Both the position numbers and the translations under genes were made by a program. Source: Ophiocordyceps camponoti-saundersi (nom. inval.) (lineage: Eukaryota; Ascomycota; Sordariomycetes; Hypocreales; Ophiocordycipitaceae). Taken from it: a DNA stretch of 64,000 nt. Location of the stretch: NCBI GenBank assembly GCA_003339415.1, contig PDHQ01000039.1, positions 124,001 to 188,000 on the forward strand, in the 5' to 3' direction. A model generated the notes under the pieces. It was not told where the DNA came from, searched no databases, and worked only from the letters and a program-made list of their open reading frames with translations. Positions 35,651 through 46,374 of the stretch are shown here, one piece after another; the stretch's first letter is position 1; the number at the start of each line of letters is the position of its first letter.

Positions 35651-37395
35651 CTCGGAGACGAAGACGAAGATGATGGTGATGTGCGTTGACTTGTGTGAGT
35701 TTCTTTTGAAGTTATTCCGAAACAGAAGGAGGATGAAGAAGAAGAAGAAGAAAAAACCTGCAGTTTTTTTTTCCCCTTTCCTTGTTTATTTTGGTCTGTG
35801 AATGGGACTTCAGGTTAGAAGTTGTTCTGGATAAGGTCGGTTGGATGCTGATGGCTTGGGAAGAAGATGATTTCCAACGTCCTCGCCAGGACCATAAAAA
35901 GGATCTCTGAGTCGAGGGAGGAGGCGCTTGCGAAGGGGGGTCCGATGGTGGTGCAGACGGGAAGGGAAGGGGTTTGGATTGGAACGCGGCGAAGCAGTAG
36001 GTGCAATATCTCGTTCCGAAAGATGGTGGGCGAAACAGAGAGAGGAGGGATGGGGGGGGGGAAGAAATGCTAATAGAGGAAGAGATAGTGAGGAATCGAC
36101 ATACCTTGTGATAGAGAGCTTTTTCTTTTGGTCTGATGATGATTGAAGTCTCGAGTTTTGGCGATGGTTGATGCTTTGCAACGATGGGGGATGATCGGAT
36201 GAGGGAGAAGAAGGAGAAGAAGAAGAGAGGAGAAGGGCAAAGAAACAAGAAGATGGGGGATTGTATGCGATGCCTGAGAAAACAGGTATCAAGACGCCGT
36301 TTTGTTTGCGCTCTCACGGTCGAGGTGAATTGACTGACTTTTGGGGGGGGGGGCTCAGCAAACGGACCATAGGCAGTTCTCGACGACGCCTACGCCTACG
36401 CCTACGCCACTACCGCCACCATCATCACCATCAATCATCATCATCATCATCACCACCACCACACGTGCTGCACCGCACTCTCCTCCTACAATGGACCATC
36501 TCTCCATCTATCTACCTATCTACCTTATGTAAGTCGCGTAGAGACAACATCACCAGCGCGTCTCTGACTCTGACTCACATTATTCTATTTCATCCCCAGC
36601 AAGTCTCTTTTTCTGACTCACATCGTTGGTGAGAAGGCTTTTCTTTCGTTATCCCAACGGGGGGGAAAAGGGTATGGAAGGGAGGATTATAAGGGAAAGA
36701 AAAGAAGGGGGAAAAAAAAAACCGACTCAAGGGGTTCGTCAGACCTGGGCAAATAGAACGAATGATAGAGTCGATTTTCTTTTCTCGTTGGTATGAGATG
36801 ATTGGAAATCGAATTTGCGAGACTATCATGTTGTTTTTCTGCATTTTCTCCTCCGTCTTTTTTTTTTATTTCCTTCTCTTATATCCGTATACATACGTAG
36901 GTGATCTTTGCATAGTACATCTGGGAAGAGGCATATACCTACATATGTGTGTGTGTGTGTGATTCCATAGACGGGAGATATAAATCAAGACTGAATCCCA
37001 GCATCAAATTCGAGACGGAAAAAAATACAATCAAAGAAAAAGATTTCGTCTCACTTTGCCTTCTCCATCGCTTGCTTAGTGAAGTCTTCCCACGCTTCTC
37101 CATCCCCCTTTCTTCCCCTCCTCCTAATCTGGCGTGGAAGCAGAGAAAAGGATTCCGTCTGCAAAGATTGTCACATCTTGAGTGAGTGAAGGTGAATGTT
37201 GCGGTTTCGTTGCTGATGCATCATGATGCACTTAAAGAGGCGTTTTGTTGTGCTGGCAGCTTTGCTTTTCTAGCTTCACCAGCCGTGGCGTTGGATGGAT
37301 CGCGAGGTTGAGCTTCTGATGCTCGTCCGAGCGGCAGAAAAGACAGTTGCAGAATATAATGTCAGTTTTGCTCATATCCTTCAACGAAGTCCAAT
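35651..37395. other. 1.7 kb intergenic with microsatellites, 5' of the GPI protein
   Basis: It carries a GAAGAA-rich leader, CCTACG and CATCAC repeats, an 11-base G run near 36343 and a TG repeat near 36944-36960. Serine- and lysine-rich open frames come from these repeats. No gene is supported. Confidence 0.45.
36389..36462 (+). repeat. CCTACG and (CAT/CAC)n repeats
   Basis: Three to four CCTACG units, followed by interrupted ATC and CAC triplets. Confidence 0.75.
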
Positions 37396-37486
37396 GGGCG
37401 GATGGTTTAGTGGTATAATGCCTTCTTAGCATGATCAGAACGAGCATGTATGGAGGAGGTCCGGGGTTCGATTCCCCGTCTGTCCA
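37396..37486 (+). tRNA. tRNA-Ala(AGC) with a 19-nt intron
   Basis: A complete cloverleaf can be drawn. The acceptor strands are GGGCGGA and TCTGTCC (two G-U pairs) with discriminator A. There is a D arm with GTGGT loop, an anticodon stem CCTTC/GGAGG with loop TTAGCA...T, and a T arm CGGGG-TTCGATT-CCCCG. The anticodon AGC is at 37428-37430, and the intron is 37432-37450, one base after the anticodon as usual for nuclear tRNA introns. AGCATG occurs at both ends of the intron, so the exact cut cannot be fixed by eye. A five-T Pol III terminator follows. Confidence 0.88.
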
Positions 37487-37489
37487 TTC

Positions 37490-37494
37490 TTTTT
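37490..37494 (+). terminator. RNA polymerase III terminator of tRNA-Ala
   Basis: TTTTT four bases after the tRNA 3' end. Confidence 0.75.
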
Positions 37495-37699
37495 CGCTCT
37501 CTCGTCATCCTTCATTTCTGGACGCCATCTCCAATGCCATTGATGAATGACACATTCTGCTATTTTTGCCATCCTGGCGATAGAGACTGAAGTTCTTCGC
37601 GTCAAAGACAGAATCGCATTCGTCTCCCGTCATCTCATCGTCTCGTAACTCATCTACAACATGAACCCCTTCTCCAAGTGAAAAAACTCCCATCGCCAA

Positions 37700-39521
37700 T
37701 CACACCACCCCCGCCACCGCCGCCATCGTGGCGCCGTACGCTCCCGCACACAGGATCCAGTCCATCATGCCCCTGTCCAGCTGCTGCATCAGGCCAGACT
37801 GCACCAACGCCATGCAGATGCTGGCACCTACGAGGCCCACCACCGTGATGCGCCCCGAGAAGCCCGGGATGATGGCAAAGGTGAAGACGGGCACCAGCAC
37901 CGCCGCAAACACCGCCAGCGCCAGCTGCGACAGCGATGACTTGAGGGACACGCCCTCTGCAATCCTGTCTTGCTGCTTGGGCGTCCTCCGGCCACTGGCC
38001 TCTGACTCTGATCCCCTCAGCATGGTAACTGGCACCGCCGCCATCGGCCCCGTTACCATGTCCTCGGCCTCCCGGACTACCACGCCTTCGCCCGTCACCG
38101 CAGCTTCCGCCGCCATCGACTCCCCTCTCTCTAGACAGACGAGGTCGTCGGGAACGTCGAGGAAGCTCGTCTCCTCGTCTGCCAATAACCGGTTGGCGGC
38201 CAGGTAAGTTTTGTACTCGTGCATCTCGTGCAGCGTGGGAACCGCCATGTCCTGTGTCTTGCGCACCGAAGCCATGACCTTGTCTACAGGGGGCAATCAG
38301 CAAACGGAACATGCAAAGAGAGTTCGTGTTGATCGTACTATATTGGCTCAGCTTATAGCCGATCTGGCCCAAAATCTCCGTCCTTTGCTGCGCCAAAGGG
38401 TTGTTCGTCCAGCGTTCCTGGCGACGCGAGGCGGGCAAGATGCCATAGCCTCTCTCGATCGTGTCTCTCGAGTCCAGCATCTGCAGCTCCTTCTCGAGCT
38501 CTATCAGATCGGCCTGCATGTACAGAAGAAGCCGGTGGCTGAGAGCTTCGAAGCGCCTGTACATTGGCGTGACGGGCCGGCCGCCAAGACCACCTACCAA
38601 TTTCGCTGCTAGGAGCTGATAGCCGCTCATCGGTGGCTTTTCCGTCGCGTACGTCGGCTGAGACATACTTGAGGCGACCTGCGAGAGGGCCGCTGGCAAG
38701 TGGCTGGGAACCACGGGAGGCGACCCGACGAGGTTGCATATGGCCTGCGAGTGATTGTATTCTGGCCTGGAAGGCACCTCGCCGGTACCCGCACAGTAGC
38801 CCATGCTTCTCAGGGCATCAGCTCTCCCCGGTGTGGCGTCGCCTTGGCTGCCATTAAGCATGGAGACATTGGATGCGTTGGACATGTTGTAGGAACCAAA
38901 GGTAGCTCCCGCGGAAGAACTCGTTCCCATCGGAGATTCGACCAAGTAGTCCAGGGCACTGGGTCGCCGCCGTGGGCGCGGCGCGTAGTAAGTGCTCGGG
39001 TAGCCGCGCAATGATTGGGTCGATATCTGACTTGTCACAGGGCTGCAGTCTTCCACCGGCAGCGGCATTTGTAGAGCGACTGCTGCGGCCTTGAGAGACG
39101 GTGGCGTGACTGTCTCTGACATGGTCGGCGTCTTGGCATCGGTCGAGGATGAAAGGGTCGAGGATGAAAGGGTCGACGGTGTATGGGTATCTGCAGCTGG
39201 CGCTTTATTATCGTTTTCTTGCTGGCCTGCCGCGGCCATTCCGTCGCCAGCATCGGGCGAGGGCAAGGAAGAGACGTTTTGCGGGCGAGCGTCGAGAGCG
39301 ATTGTGTCGTCTGTGGCCAGTGTCTGCACCATTTGCTCATCGGGAATTTCCTCCACCGTCACCATCGGGGCCACGCGATGGGATGAGACCGGCGGCGGCT
39401 GTCCCGAGGATCCGTTGACGCCTCCAGCTGTCGGGACGGGCGACTCCTGGTTGGCACCATCCGCGTTGATGTCGACGGCAGCCGGTTCATGGCACGACTG
39501 AGACTCGGTTGTGCAGTCCAT
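37700..39521 (-). CDS. DUF6594-domain membrane protein
   Basis: Predicted 588 aa in two exons (39521-38339 and 38283-37700) with a 55-nt intron. The first 280 residues are disordered and Ser/Thr/Pro-rich, with a duplicated STLSS unit. The DUF6594 core follows: SGYQLLAAKLVGG, MYRRFEALSHRLLLYMQADL, LEKELQMLDSRD and PASRRQERWTNN. It contains coiled-coil-like helices and a late TLHEMHEYKTYLAANRLL. The C-terminus has three hydrophobic spans (about 490-585), as usual for this fungal family. Function is unknown; the family is expanded and variable in filamentous ascomycetes. The TMs suggest an organelle or plasma-membrane location. The gene is head-to-head with GatB across 1.2 kb of repeat-rich DNA. 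Confidence 0.82.
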
Positions 39522-40001
39522 GTCGGTTTGGCGAAAATCGTGTTGGCGTGGTTGAGGTTAAGTGGTAGGTCGAGGCAGGTGTAGACAATGACTATGGAGC
39601 AGACATGTCTTGTCAGCGTCCGTATCTGGGCGCATCTCAGCATCACACAAGGAGAAGAAGAGGAGAAGAAAAAGAAAGGCGAGGTGTGATGCAGGATATC
39701 GACGCACCGTCCCGACAGCCTCGGCTCAGGGCGACATGATTGGACCGAGGTGCTATTGCTGTTCAGCAGCCACCTCGCACGCCTCCAGGTATCATCTCCG
39801 ATGTCATTCAAGAGCCATTGGGCTGTGGTGAGTGACCGGAGGGGTCGCGAAAGAGTGTCGGCCAGATCAGCGCCGGTACGTAGGAGATGGGTCGCACAGA
39901 GAGGCCACTGGCTCAGCATGACGCCAGAAGAAGTCGTGGCCCTTTTTTTTGGTGCCCGACGGGGGGTCATGGCTGAGGAGGGAGTTAGAGGTAGTATGTA
40001 G

Positions 40002-40083
40002 TTGGTGGTGGTGGTGGTGGTGGTGGTGAAGAGGAGGGCTGAAGTCATGGTGGTGGTGGTGGTGGTGATGGTGGTGGTGGTGG
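40002..40083 (+). repeat. (GGT)n triplet arrays
   Basis: Two GGT arrays (about 40002-40028 and 40047-40083), interrupted by GAAGAGGAGGGCTGAAGTCA. Confidence 0.85.
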
Positions 40084-40414
40084 CCCGTAGAATCCCTGGC
40101 ACAGTGTGTGAGTCACGAGCGGCTGAGGGGAACGATGTTTGCTGCGGATTGACGGTGACAAGATGAATGCAGAAGAAGAAAAAGAAGAGAAGGCATCCCG
40201 TAGCATTATCGACGTTGAGGCGGGGATTTTGCCAATCGTACTGTATTCTTCGAGATTACGTACGGACATGCGTTCGCGGGCTTTCTCACGGGCCGAGAGA
40301 TTGCTCGCACCGCTTTGGAGGGGATCAAGGAAGACGAAAAACTACCTAAGGTACCTGCGGGATACAGGGCAGGCCTTTCATCGTCGTGACTCGTGAAGCG
40401 GCCGTAGTCGGACT

Positions 40415-40446
40415 GCCACCACCACCACCACCACCACCACCAGCAG
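40415..40446 (+). repeat. (CCA)n triplet array
   Basis: About nine CCA units. This is the complement of the GGT arrays about 330 bp upstream. Confidence 0.85.
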
Positions 40447-40706
40447 CACACACGCTACGGCTCTCGGACTGCGTCATTCATACATAGGTACACACATATA
40501 TTCATACGTCTATACTGGCCTACGACCACATACATACATACATACACACCTACCTTTCTACCTGCTACCTACCTCTATGACGGAGTCTCTCAAGTCATAA
40601 TCTCCCCCAGTCCTGCTCCTCCTCTTCCTCCTCCTGTTCCTCCTCCTCCTCTTCCTCTATCCTATACACACATGCACACACTCTCTCATCTAAAAATAGC
40701 GTCAAA

Positions 40707-42572
40707 ATGCGCCGCACGCCTGTTGCCCAGCTCAGGGCCTATCTGCTACGCGGCACTCTTCCACCGTACGGTTGCCTCGCACCCATGGAGTCGAGGCCTC
40801 GCCTGGTTGGTCCGTCTGGCCCAGTCAGGTCTCTCCACGCTGCTCTGCCAGCCACGACAGCACCGCCCACCGTCCCCTTGCGGAAGCAGTTGAGAGAAGA
40901 GGCCAGACGAGCCAAGAAGGAGGGCAGCAAGAAGCGTAAGACCGAATCCCAGGTCGTTGATGGCTGGGAGATGACAGTCGGAATCGAGATTCATGCCCAG
41001 CTCAATACCGCCCGCAAGCTCTTCTCCCATTCCGCCACCTCGTTCAACGACGAGCCCAATAGCCATGTCACCCTCTTCGACGCCGCCATACCGGGCACCC
41101 AACCGTTGCTCAACACCGACGTGCTACTTCCCGCCCTTCGAGCTGCCCTGGCTTTGAATTGCGACGTACAGCGCGTCAGCCGCTTTGATCGAAAGCATTA
41201 CTTCTGGTGGGATCAGCCCTCGGGCTATCAGATCACGCAATACTATGAGCCTCTGGCGAGGCGTGGACACATAACGCTGTTTGCGCGCGACGGCATTGCT
41301 CCGGAAGATGGGGACAGCGTCACCGTTGGCATCAAGCAGATCCAGCTTGAGCAAGACACGGCCAAGACGCTTGCTCAGGCACACAACGTGCATTGGCTCG
41401 ACTTCAACCGGGTTGGCGTGCCTCTCATCGAGATCATCACCGAACCCGACCTTCATCACCCGCGGACCGCGGCCATCTTGGTTCGCAAGGTGCAACTCAT
41501 GCTCAGCTCCGTCGACGCCTGCGTCTCCGGTATGGAAGCCGGCGGCCTCCGGGCCGACGTCAACGTCTCGGTGAGAAGGCTCGACGACCCGTCCAAAAAG
41601 CTCGGAGTGAGAACCGAGATCAAAAATCTCAGCACCATCAAGGCCGTCGAGGACGCCATCATCGCCGAACGAGACCGGCAGATTCGAGAGCTGAAAGCCG
41701 GCGGGGTTATTATCGGCGAAACCAGGGGTTGGACCCTGGGTGCCAAGGAAACACGACGGCTTCGAGGCAAAGAGGGCGAGGTGGATTATCGCTACATGCC
41801 GGATCCCGATATCGCGCCGCTCGTCATCGCCGACGACTTGGTAGATTACCTACAAACGTCTCTCGCTATATTGCCCGACGCCGAGCTCGACCAGCTCGTA
41901 GCCAATTGGGGTCTCACGCCGAAAGACGCCATGTCGCTACTGGCTTTGGATACGGGTTCCCGGGTCCAGTACTTTTATCGGGTGGTAGAGGCGCTCGGGA
42001 AGAAGCTCGCTGCCGAGTTCGCCCCCTCGCCGCCGCCGGAACTGGCCAGATACGCGACTCTGGCGGGAAATTGGGTCCTGCACGAGCTCGGTCGCGTCGC
42101 GGCCTTTAAAGGCGAATCGCTGGTCGTGGGCTGTCAAGATGAGCCGTTGGTCATGGAGGATCTCGTCTTCACGCCCGAGGGCGAGTGCGCTCGTGTGCCC
42201 ATCTCGGAGCTGTCGCAGCTGCTATACCATGTCTATCTCAAGCACATTACCGGCAAAGTGGCCAAGGCGCTTCTGCTGAGCGTCTACCTGGGCGAACTCC
42301 AGAACGGGGTGTTGGCGGCCATCCAGGCCAACGATCTCTGGTTCAAGGAAATCTCGCAGGACGAGTACGCGGCGCTGGCGGAGGAGGCCATGGAGGGGGA
42401 GGAGAAGGTGCTGAGGGAATTCGGCTGGAAAGAGGAGTTTCCGCAGGGGAAGCTCATGTTTCTAGTCGGCAAGATGTTGCGGCTCGGGCCTACCGAGCGG
42501 ATCGACCCCACTGCGGCAAAGGAGGCTATGATGGCGCAGATTCAGCGCCGCAAGGGGGCTGTCGGCCGTTAG
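40707..42572 (+). CDS. PET112: mitochondrial glutamyl-tRNA(Gln) amidotransferase subunit B
   Basis: Single exon, 621 aa. About 80 N-terminal residues are basic and targeting-like (MRRTPVAQLRAYLL...). The GatB core then begins at VGIEIHAQLNTARKLFS. Signatures seen: FDRKHYFWWDQPSGYQITQ, LEQDTAKTL, LDFNRVGVPLIEIITEPD, MEAGGLRADVNVSVR, VRTEIKNLSTIKAVEDAI, TRRLRGKEGEVDYRYMPDPD. The C-terminal helical/YqeY-type tail ends in IQRRKGAVGR. With GatA and a fungal GatF, GatB converts Glu-tRNA(Gln) to Gln-tRNA(Gln) in mitochondria. WWD replaces the YPD of bacterial enzymes in the signature. A nearby upstream CTC-rich tract probably belongs to the leader. Confidence 0.95.
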   Translation: MRRTPVAQLRAYLLRGTLPPYGCLAPMESRPRLVGPSGPVRSLHAALPATTAPPTVPLRKQLREEARRAKKEGSKKRKTESQVVDGWEMTVGIEIHAQLNTARKLFSHSATSFNDEPNSHVTLFDAAIPGTQPLLNTDVLLPALRAALALNCDVQRVSRFDRKHYFWWDQPSGYQITQYYEPLARRGHITLFARDGIAPEDGDSVTVGIKQIQLEQDTAKTLAQAHNVHWLDFNRVGVPLIEIITEPDLHHPRTAAILVRKVQLMLSSVDACVSGMEAGGLRADVNVSVRRLDDPSKKLGVRTEIKNLSTIKAVEDAIIAERDRQIRELKAGGVIIGETRGWTLGAKETRRLRGKEGEVDYRYMPDPDIAPLVIADDLVDYLQTSLAILPDAELDQLVANWGLTPKDAMSLLALDTGSRVQYFYRVVEALGKKLAAEFAPSPPPELARYATLAGNWVLHELGRVAAFKGESLVVGCQDEPLVMEDLVFTPEGECARVPISELSQLLYHVYLKHITGKVAKALLLSVYLGELQNGVLAAIQANDLWFKEISQDEYAALAEEAMEGEEKVLREFGWKEEFPQGKLMFLVGKMLRLGPTERIDPTAAKEAMMAQIQRRKGAVGR

Positions 42573-42858
42573 TCTCGGCACCGTCCGGTCAGCTCGTCAC
42601 GAGGAGAAGATTCTTCTCGTACCCGTTTGTTGCTCAGAATGCCTTAGCAAAGAGCCGATCTCGATGTGTGATGCAGCATACGTCATGGCCTGCAGTTCAT
42701 GACATCATGATGAACGACGAGCAATTTGGGTAACCAATAAATAGCAGCCATCGTTGGCGAGGACCGTTTCCGTCTCGATTTTACTCGCAATTCACCATCA
42801 ATTCGACATTGAAGTCTCATCTTCCAACATCCGAACAATCACCACAAACAAATAAATC

Positions 42859-43358
42859 ATGTCTCTGGCAACTCATCGCTTTGTCCGCTTCGTGGCGAGT
42901 CGACCCATCGCAAGACGCGTCTACCCTCAACGTCGCGGCTTCGTGACGACACCTGCGTTGTGCAAGTCAGCGACAGAGACTGTCAAGGACGGGCTGAAGT
43001 CGGTGGATCGGAGAGTGAGCGATAATGTCTTGATACCGGGGCTCGACGCAGCTGGTTTGTCGTCTCTTTCGTTTGCTTCCTTCCTAGTCGCGGGGACCTA
43101 TCCGCGTAAACTGGCACCGCAGCTGACTGTCCGGCTTCCCGTCCAGCCAAGGTGAAAGAGGCTGCCCAGTCAGTAACCATGGGCGACGCAAAACAAAAGG
43201 CGAACGACATGACTGCCCAGGCCAGGTCCAAGACGGAGCAAGCCAAAGGTGATGCCGCGGCCAAGGCAGAGGAGCTCAAAGGGGATGCAAGGTCGAAGAT
43301 GGAGCATGTCAAGGGACAGGCTAAAGGCGCGGCTGCCAACGTTCAAAGTAAACTTTAG
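42859..43358 (+). CDS. LEA-like predicted mitochondrial stress protein
   Basis: Predicted 135 aa in two exons (42859-43054 and 43147-43358). The 92-nt intron has a GTTTGT donor and a CTGACTG branch-like site. The first 35-40 residues are Arg-rich and amphipathic with RRGFVTTP, a likely mitochondrial presequence cleavage region. The rest is highly charged, Cys-free after the presequence and made of Ala/Lys/Glu 11-mer-like repeats (AKQKANDMTAQARSKTEQAK, AEELKGDARSKMEHVKGQAK), typical of group 3 LEA proteins. Such proteins are unfolded when hydrated and protect membranes and enzymes in desiccation or cold. That role is inferred from composition. It lies 286 bp after GatB on the same strand but has its own leader. 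Confidence 0.8.
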
Positions 43359-43990
43359 TTTGGCGTAATAAACGAGGGTTGATTAAGATGCTTGTATGTC
43401 TCTCGAAGATTCTCGAGAGAGGCAGTTGGATGGTACGACAAGGGAACCTAGTAGGGCATTGGGTAATGAACAATGCTGCAATGCACGTGTAAATTATGAA
43501 GGTGTCCGTAGATTTGGTGTGAATTATTCATATAACAGGATGTGACGCTGATGGGCGTTAAATAGACACGATGCTGCAAGACGGAGCCATTAACAGGTCA
43601 GTCAAATTGAGGTTCGGACATACGAATGCAGTGCTATGCAGTGTACCAAGAGAAGCAAGACATCACTCGTTGATGCTACCCTACTGCTCCCCTAAACGGA
43701 TACACCATGACACTGCAGAAAGCGGTGCAACCACACTTGACGACGTGTTCATGACAAATGCAGTGAGCGATCCAGACTCGGTCAGTCTGGACGGCAGGGC
43801 AACCAAGTTTGAAGGGGACGAGAGAGAGAAAGTATCATGAGGCCGGAGACGGGACACACATGGCCTGATCGGCACACATCATCATGCTCCTGAAGCTGAT
43901 GAAAGACAGCGCCAGCAAAGCTCAGCATGTACATACGTAGGTGCATATATTATATACAGACACATACACACGCACACACAATACACTTGA
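43359..43990. other. convergent 3' flanks of the LEA-like and transporter genes
   Basis: 632 bp, AT-richer, with an alternating CACA/TATA stretch near 43930-43985. No supported gene. Confidence 0.4.
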
Positions 43991-44822
43991 TCAGACAACG
44001 GCATGCCGCCGCGGTCTCCTGTAGGCAAACTCGCCAAGCGGGAAGCGAACCCAAGTAGTGTCCTCGGTCATGAGAGCGGAGCTTCCAGCGTAAAAGGCGC
44101 CAAGGGCACAAAGGGCGCCGAAGACACCCCCGGCGCGGGTGAGACGTCTGGCAGCGACCGGGTGAGACGTCGATACGAACTGACCGATACTGAGGAAGAA
44201 GAAGGCGAGGGCGAGCAAGCCGAGCACAGAGAGGATGGCGAGGTTGGTACGAAGGGCGGCGAGGACGAACAAGAGGGTGAGGAAACACCAGAGGATGAGC
44301 ATGATGCCCATGGCGAAGCTAAAGGCTCGCTCGTCGCCGTGATAGGCCTCCTTGATGCCGAGCGAGGGCACGCGGAACATGGCAAAGGCGAGCCAGAAGG
44401 CGCCGTACGAGCAGTGGACGGTGGTGCCGAAGGTGTTGCCCACGCGGAATTCCATGATGCCGGCGACGAACTGGGAGGCGCCGCCGAAAAAGACGGCGAG
44501 GCCGAAGATGGCTTGATCCGGGCCGACGGTACCAAGAGGGTTTGAGTCGGGGAGGCTTTTGGGGAATCGTGTTTGTTAGGAGCCGTTTTCGATGACGATG
44601 ATGCTCATCTTCAGCCTTTACTCGAGGAAAGACAACTTACCCAGCGCCACAGAGATAGATGCTCAGACAAAAGGTAGTCAAGGCGAAGCTGATGAGGCCC
44701 AAAGGTCCTGGATTTGCGACGCGGAAGAATTTGGGATCTCTAACCTGCGAGACGGTTGATTGGTGAGGTTTCGAGTCTGCTTCTGCGTAATCATGGGCGG
44801 GAGTTCCGGTGGATGAAGCCAT
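43991..44822 (-). CDS. Gpr1/Fun34/YaaH-family acetate-type transporter
   Basis: Predicted 248 aa in two exons (44822-44641 and 44555-43991). The 85-nt intron has a TCCTAAC branch site. The hydrophilic head is followed by the family signature ANPGPLGLISFALTTF. Six membrane spans can be traced (SIYLCGAG, AIFGLAVFFGGASQFVAG, YGAFWLAFAMF, MGIMLILWCFLTLLFVLAAL, LSVLGLLALAFFFLSIG, GGVFGALCALGAFYAG). Relatives include yeast Ato1-3 and Aspergillus AcpA, which move acetate or ammonium across the plasma membrane. The substrate is not settled by sequence. Length matches the family. The gene is head-to-head with the J-protein over 1.5 kb of repeats. Confidence 0.9.
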
Positions 44823-45532
44823 GATGTGAATCTTTGCTTGGAGGAGAATAAACCGGATTTTTTTTTTGTTTGTTCGGAAGACAAGGAGGGCGAGGGGAGA
44901 GAGGGCGAGGGAAAGAGGAGAGAGGCCATGGAATAGCCATATTATAAGAAATATAGAACCTCGGAGGCCGATGCTATCATCCGAATCATCTGTCAAGGGT
45001 GTCCCGAAAGAACGTCGTCATCGACCTTTCAACGCGAGGGAGGGGGGGGGGGAATTGGTTGATGGGAGACATGTCTGCCTATCCAAAGCAGATCAGTCCC
45101 ACCCCCCTCTTCTCATCTCATCACCAGACCCAGCTATAGTTCGAGAGCTGAGGAGGGGGGTGGGGATGAAGGAGAAGGACGGCGCCTTCTGGTCGTATTT
45201 CGGTTCGACGGATCCTTTCTCTTTCCGACGCCCATCATCACCATTCTCGTCGTCGTCGTCGTCGTCATCATCATCAGAGACGGACTGTTTCGACCATGGG
45301 TCACGTCGTGTACCTACATACGTATGTATAGGTACGTTAATACGGATAGTAGCTACTACCTAGGTAGGTAGGTAGGCATTTACACTTACTCGAATCGACT
45401 GCAAGGTACTACTATCGTTGGTGATGGTGTCTTTTTCTTCTTCTGCATATACATACATCGCCGCGTCTGCTGTACATACCTACTACCATTTACATATGTA
45501 AGTCATCGACCAGGGGAAGCTGTACATAGCTG

Positions 45533-45556
45533 CTCTCTCTCTCTCTCTCTCTCTCT
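45533..45556 (+). repeat. (CT)n microsatellite
   Basis: About 12 CT units. Confidence 0.8.
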
Positions 45557-45782
45557 AAGGCGGACTTGAAGATGGAAGACGAGAATGGCTGTTTGTTGGG
45601 GCGGGCGGGGCACCTATTGATGCTTCCCCCTTCGGCAACATACGGGAATAAGCATAAGCAGCTAAACTTAAGGTAAGGGACGGCATCTTAGGGTCAGTAA
45701 GGCATCCTTTCTCGAGGTCACTAACTACAGCTAGATGGTTAGTATCTAGCAGTTCAGTCTCGAGGACACTGCCGGGCTTCAG

Positions 45783-45798
45783 CCCCCCCCCCCCCCCC
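45783..45798 (+). repeat. poly-C run
   Basis: About 16 consecutive C. Confidence 0.8.
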
Positions 45799-46374
45799 GT
45801 CTTGTTCCGGCCCGGCAGAAGATCACATGCTGAGCCGTGATAGGCTTGCTTGAACAACGCCGCTAGAGATACCTAACCGTTGCCTGCTTGCTATACTCGC
45901 TTTGTAAGAAGAAGGGCTAGGGTAAGTGTAACGCATCGTTCTACGCGGGCTATGAGGATGACAAAATCCCGTCCTACAAGAAGCAGGTTCAGCAAGAAAA
46001 CCTAGAGTGAGCATCTTGATGCCTTCCGTGTCATGTGACTTGCTCTCACACACAAGCACAAGCTGCGGACAGGCACACATACTCTGTCTCCCCTTTTTCC
46101 TTCGCAATGCCAGAGGAGGAAGCCTCTCGTTCGTTATATGTATATACCTACCTATCTACCTAGGTATGCAAGGGAAAGACGATCTAGCTTGACAACTCTT
46201 CTTCCCCTCGAAGCCGATAACGGACGTGCCATTTGTTCCCGTGTGGCTGACAGCTACCCTAGACCTTACGTTTGTCCGTCACCGACCTCACCCCCTCCTT
46301 CGATCACACCTAAAGCTAAAGCCCACCAACTACAACTGAACTCGTCTCAGGCACAGACAAAATTAGACCATACA

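Larger units (their letters stand above)
39522..40706. promoter_or_regulatory. divergent promoter interval, DUF6594 gene / GatB
   Basis: 1185 bp containing GGT triplet arrays, a CCA array in the opposite sense, CATA units and a CTCCTC-rich tract before GatB. The Thr-rich and poly-Trp frames here are repeat translations. Confidence 0.5.
44823..46374. other. 1.55 kb divergent intergenic region with microsatellites
   Basis: It contains TCG/TCA triplets (45247-45276), TAGGTA palindromes near 45356 and 46157, a CT repeat, and a run of about 16 C at 45783-45798. It lies between the transporter and J-protein start codons. No gene is supported. Confidence 0.45.

Noticed and set aside
35712..36317. 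201-codon Ser/Pro-rich minus frame upstream of the GPI protein
   Set aside because: Repeat-driven composition; the GPI gene starts at a clear signal peptide downstream.
39359..40102. 247-codon minus frame with poly-Thr
   Set aside because: Translation of the GGT array. It runs into the DUF6594 gene in a different frame.
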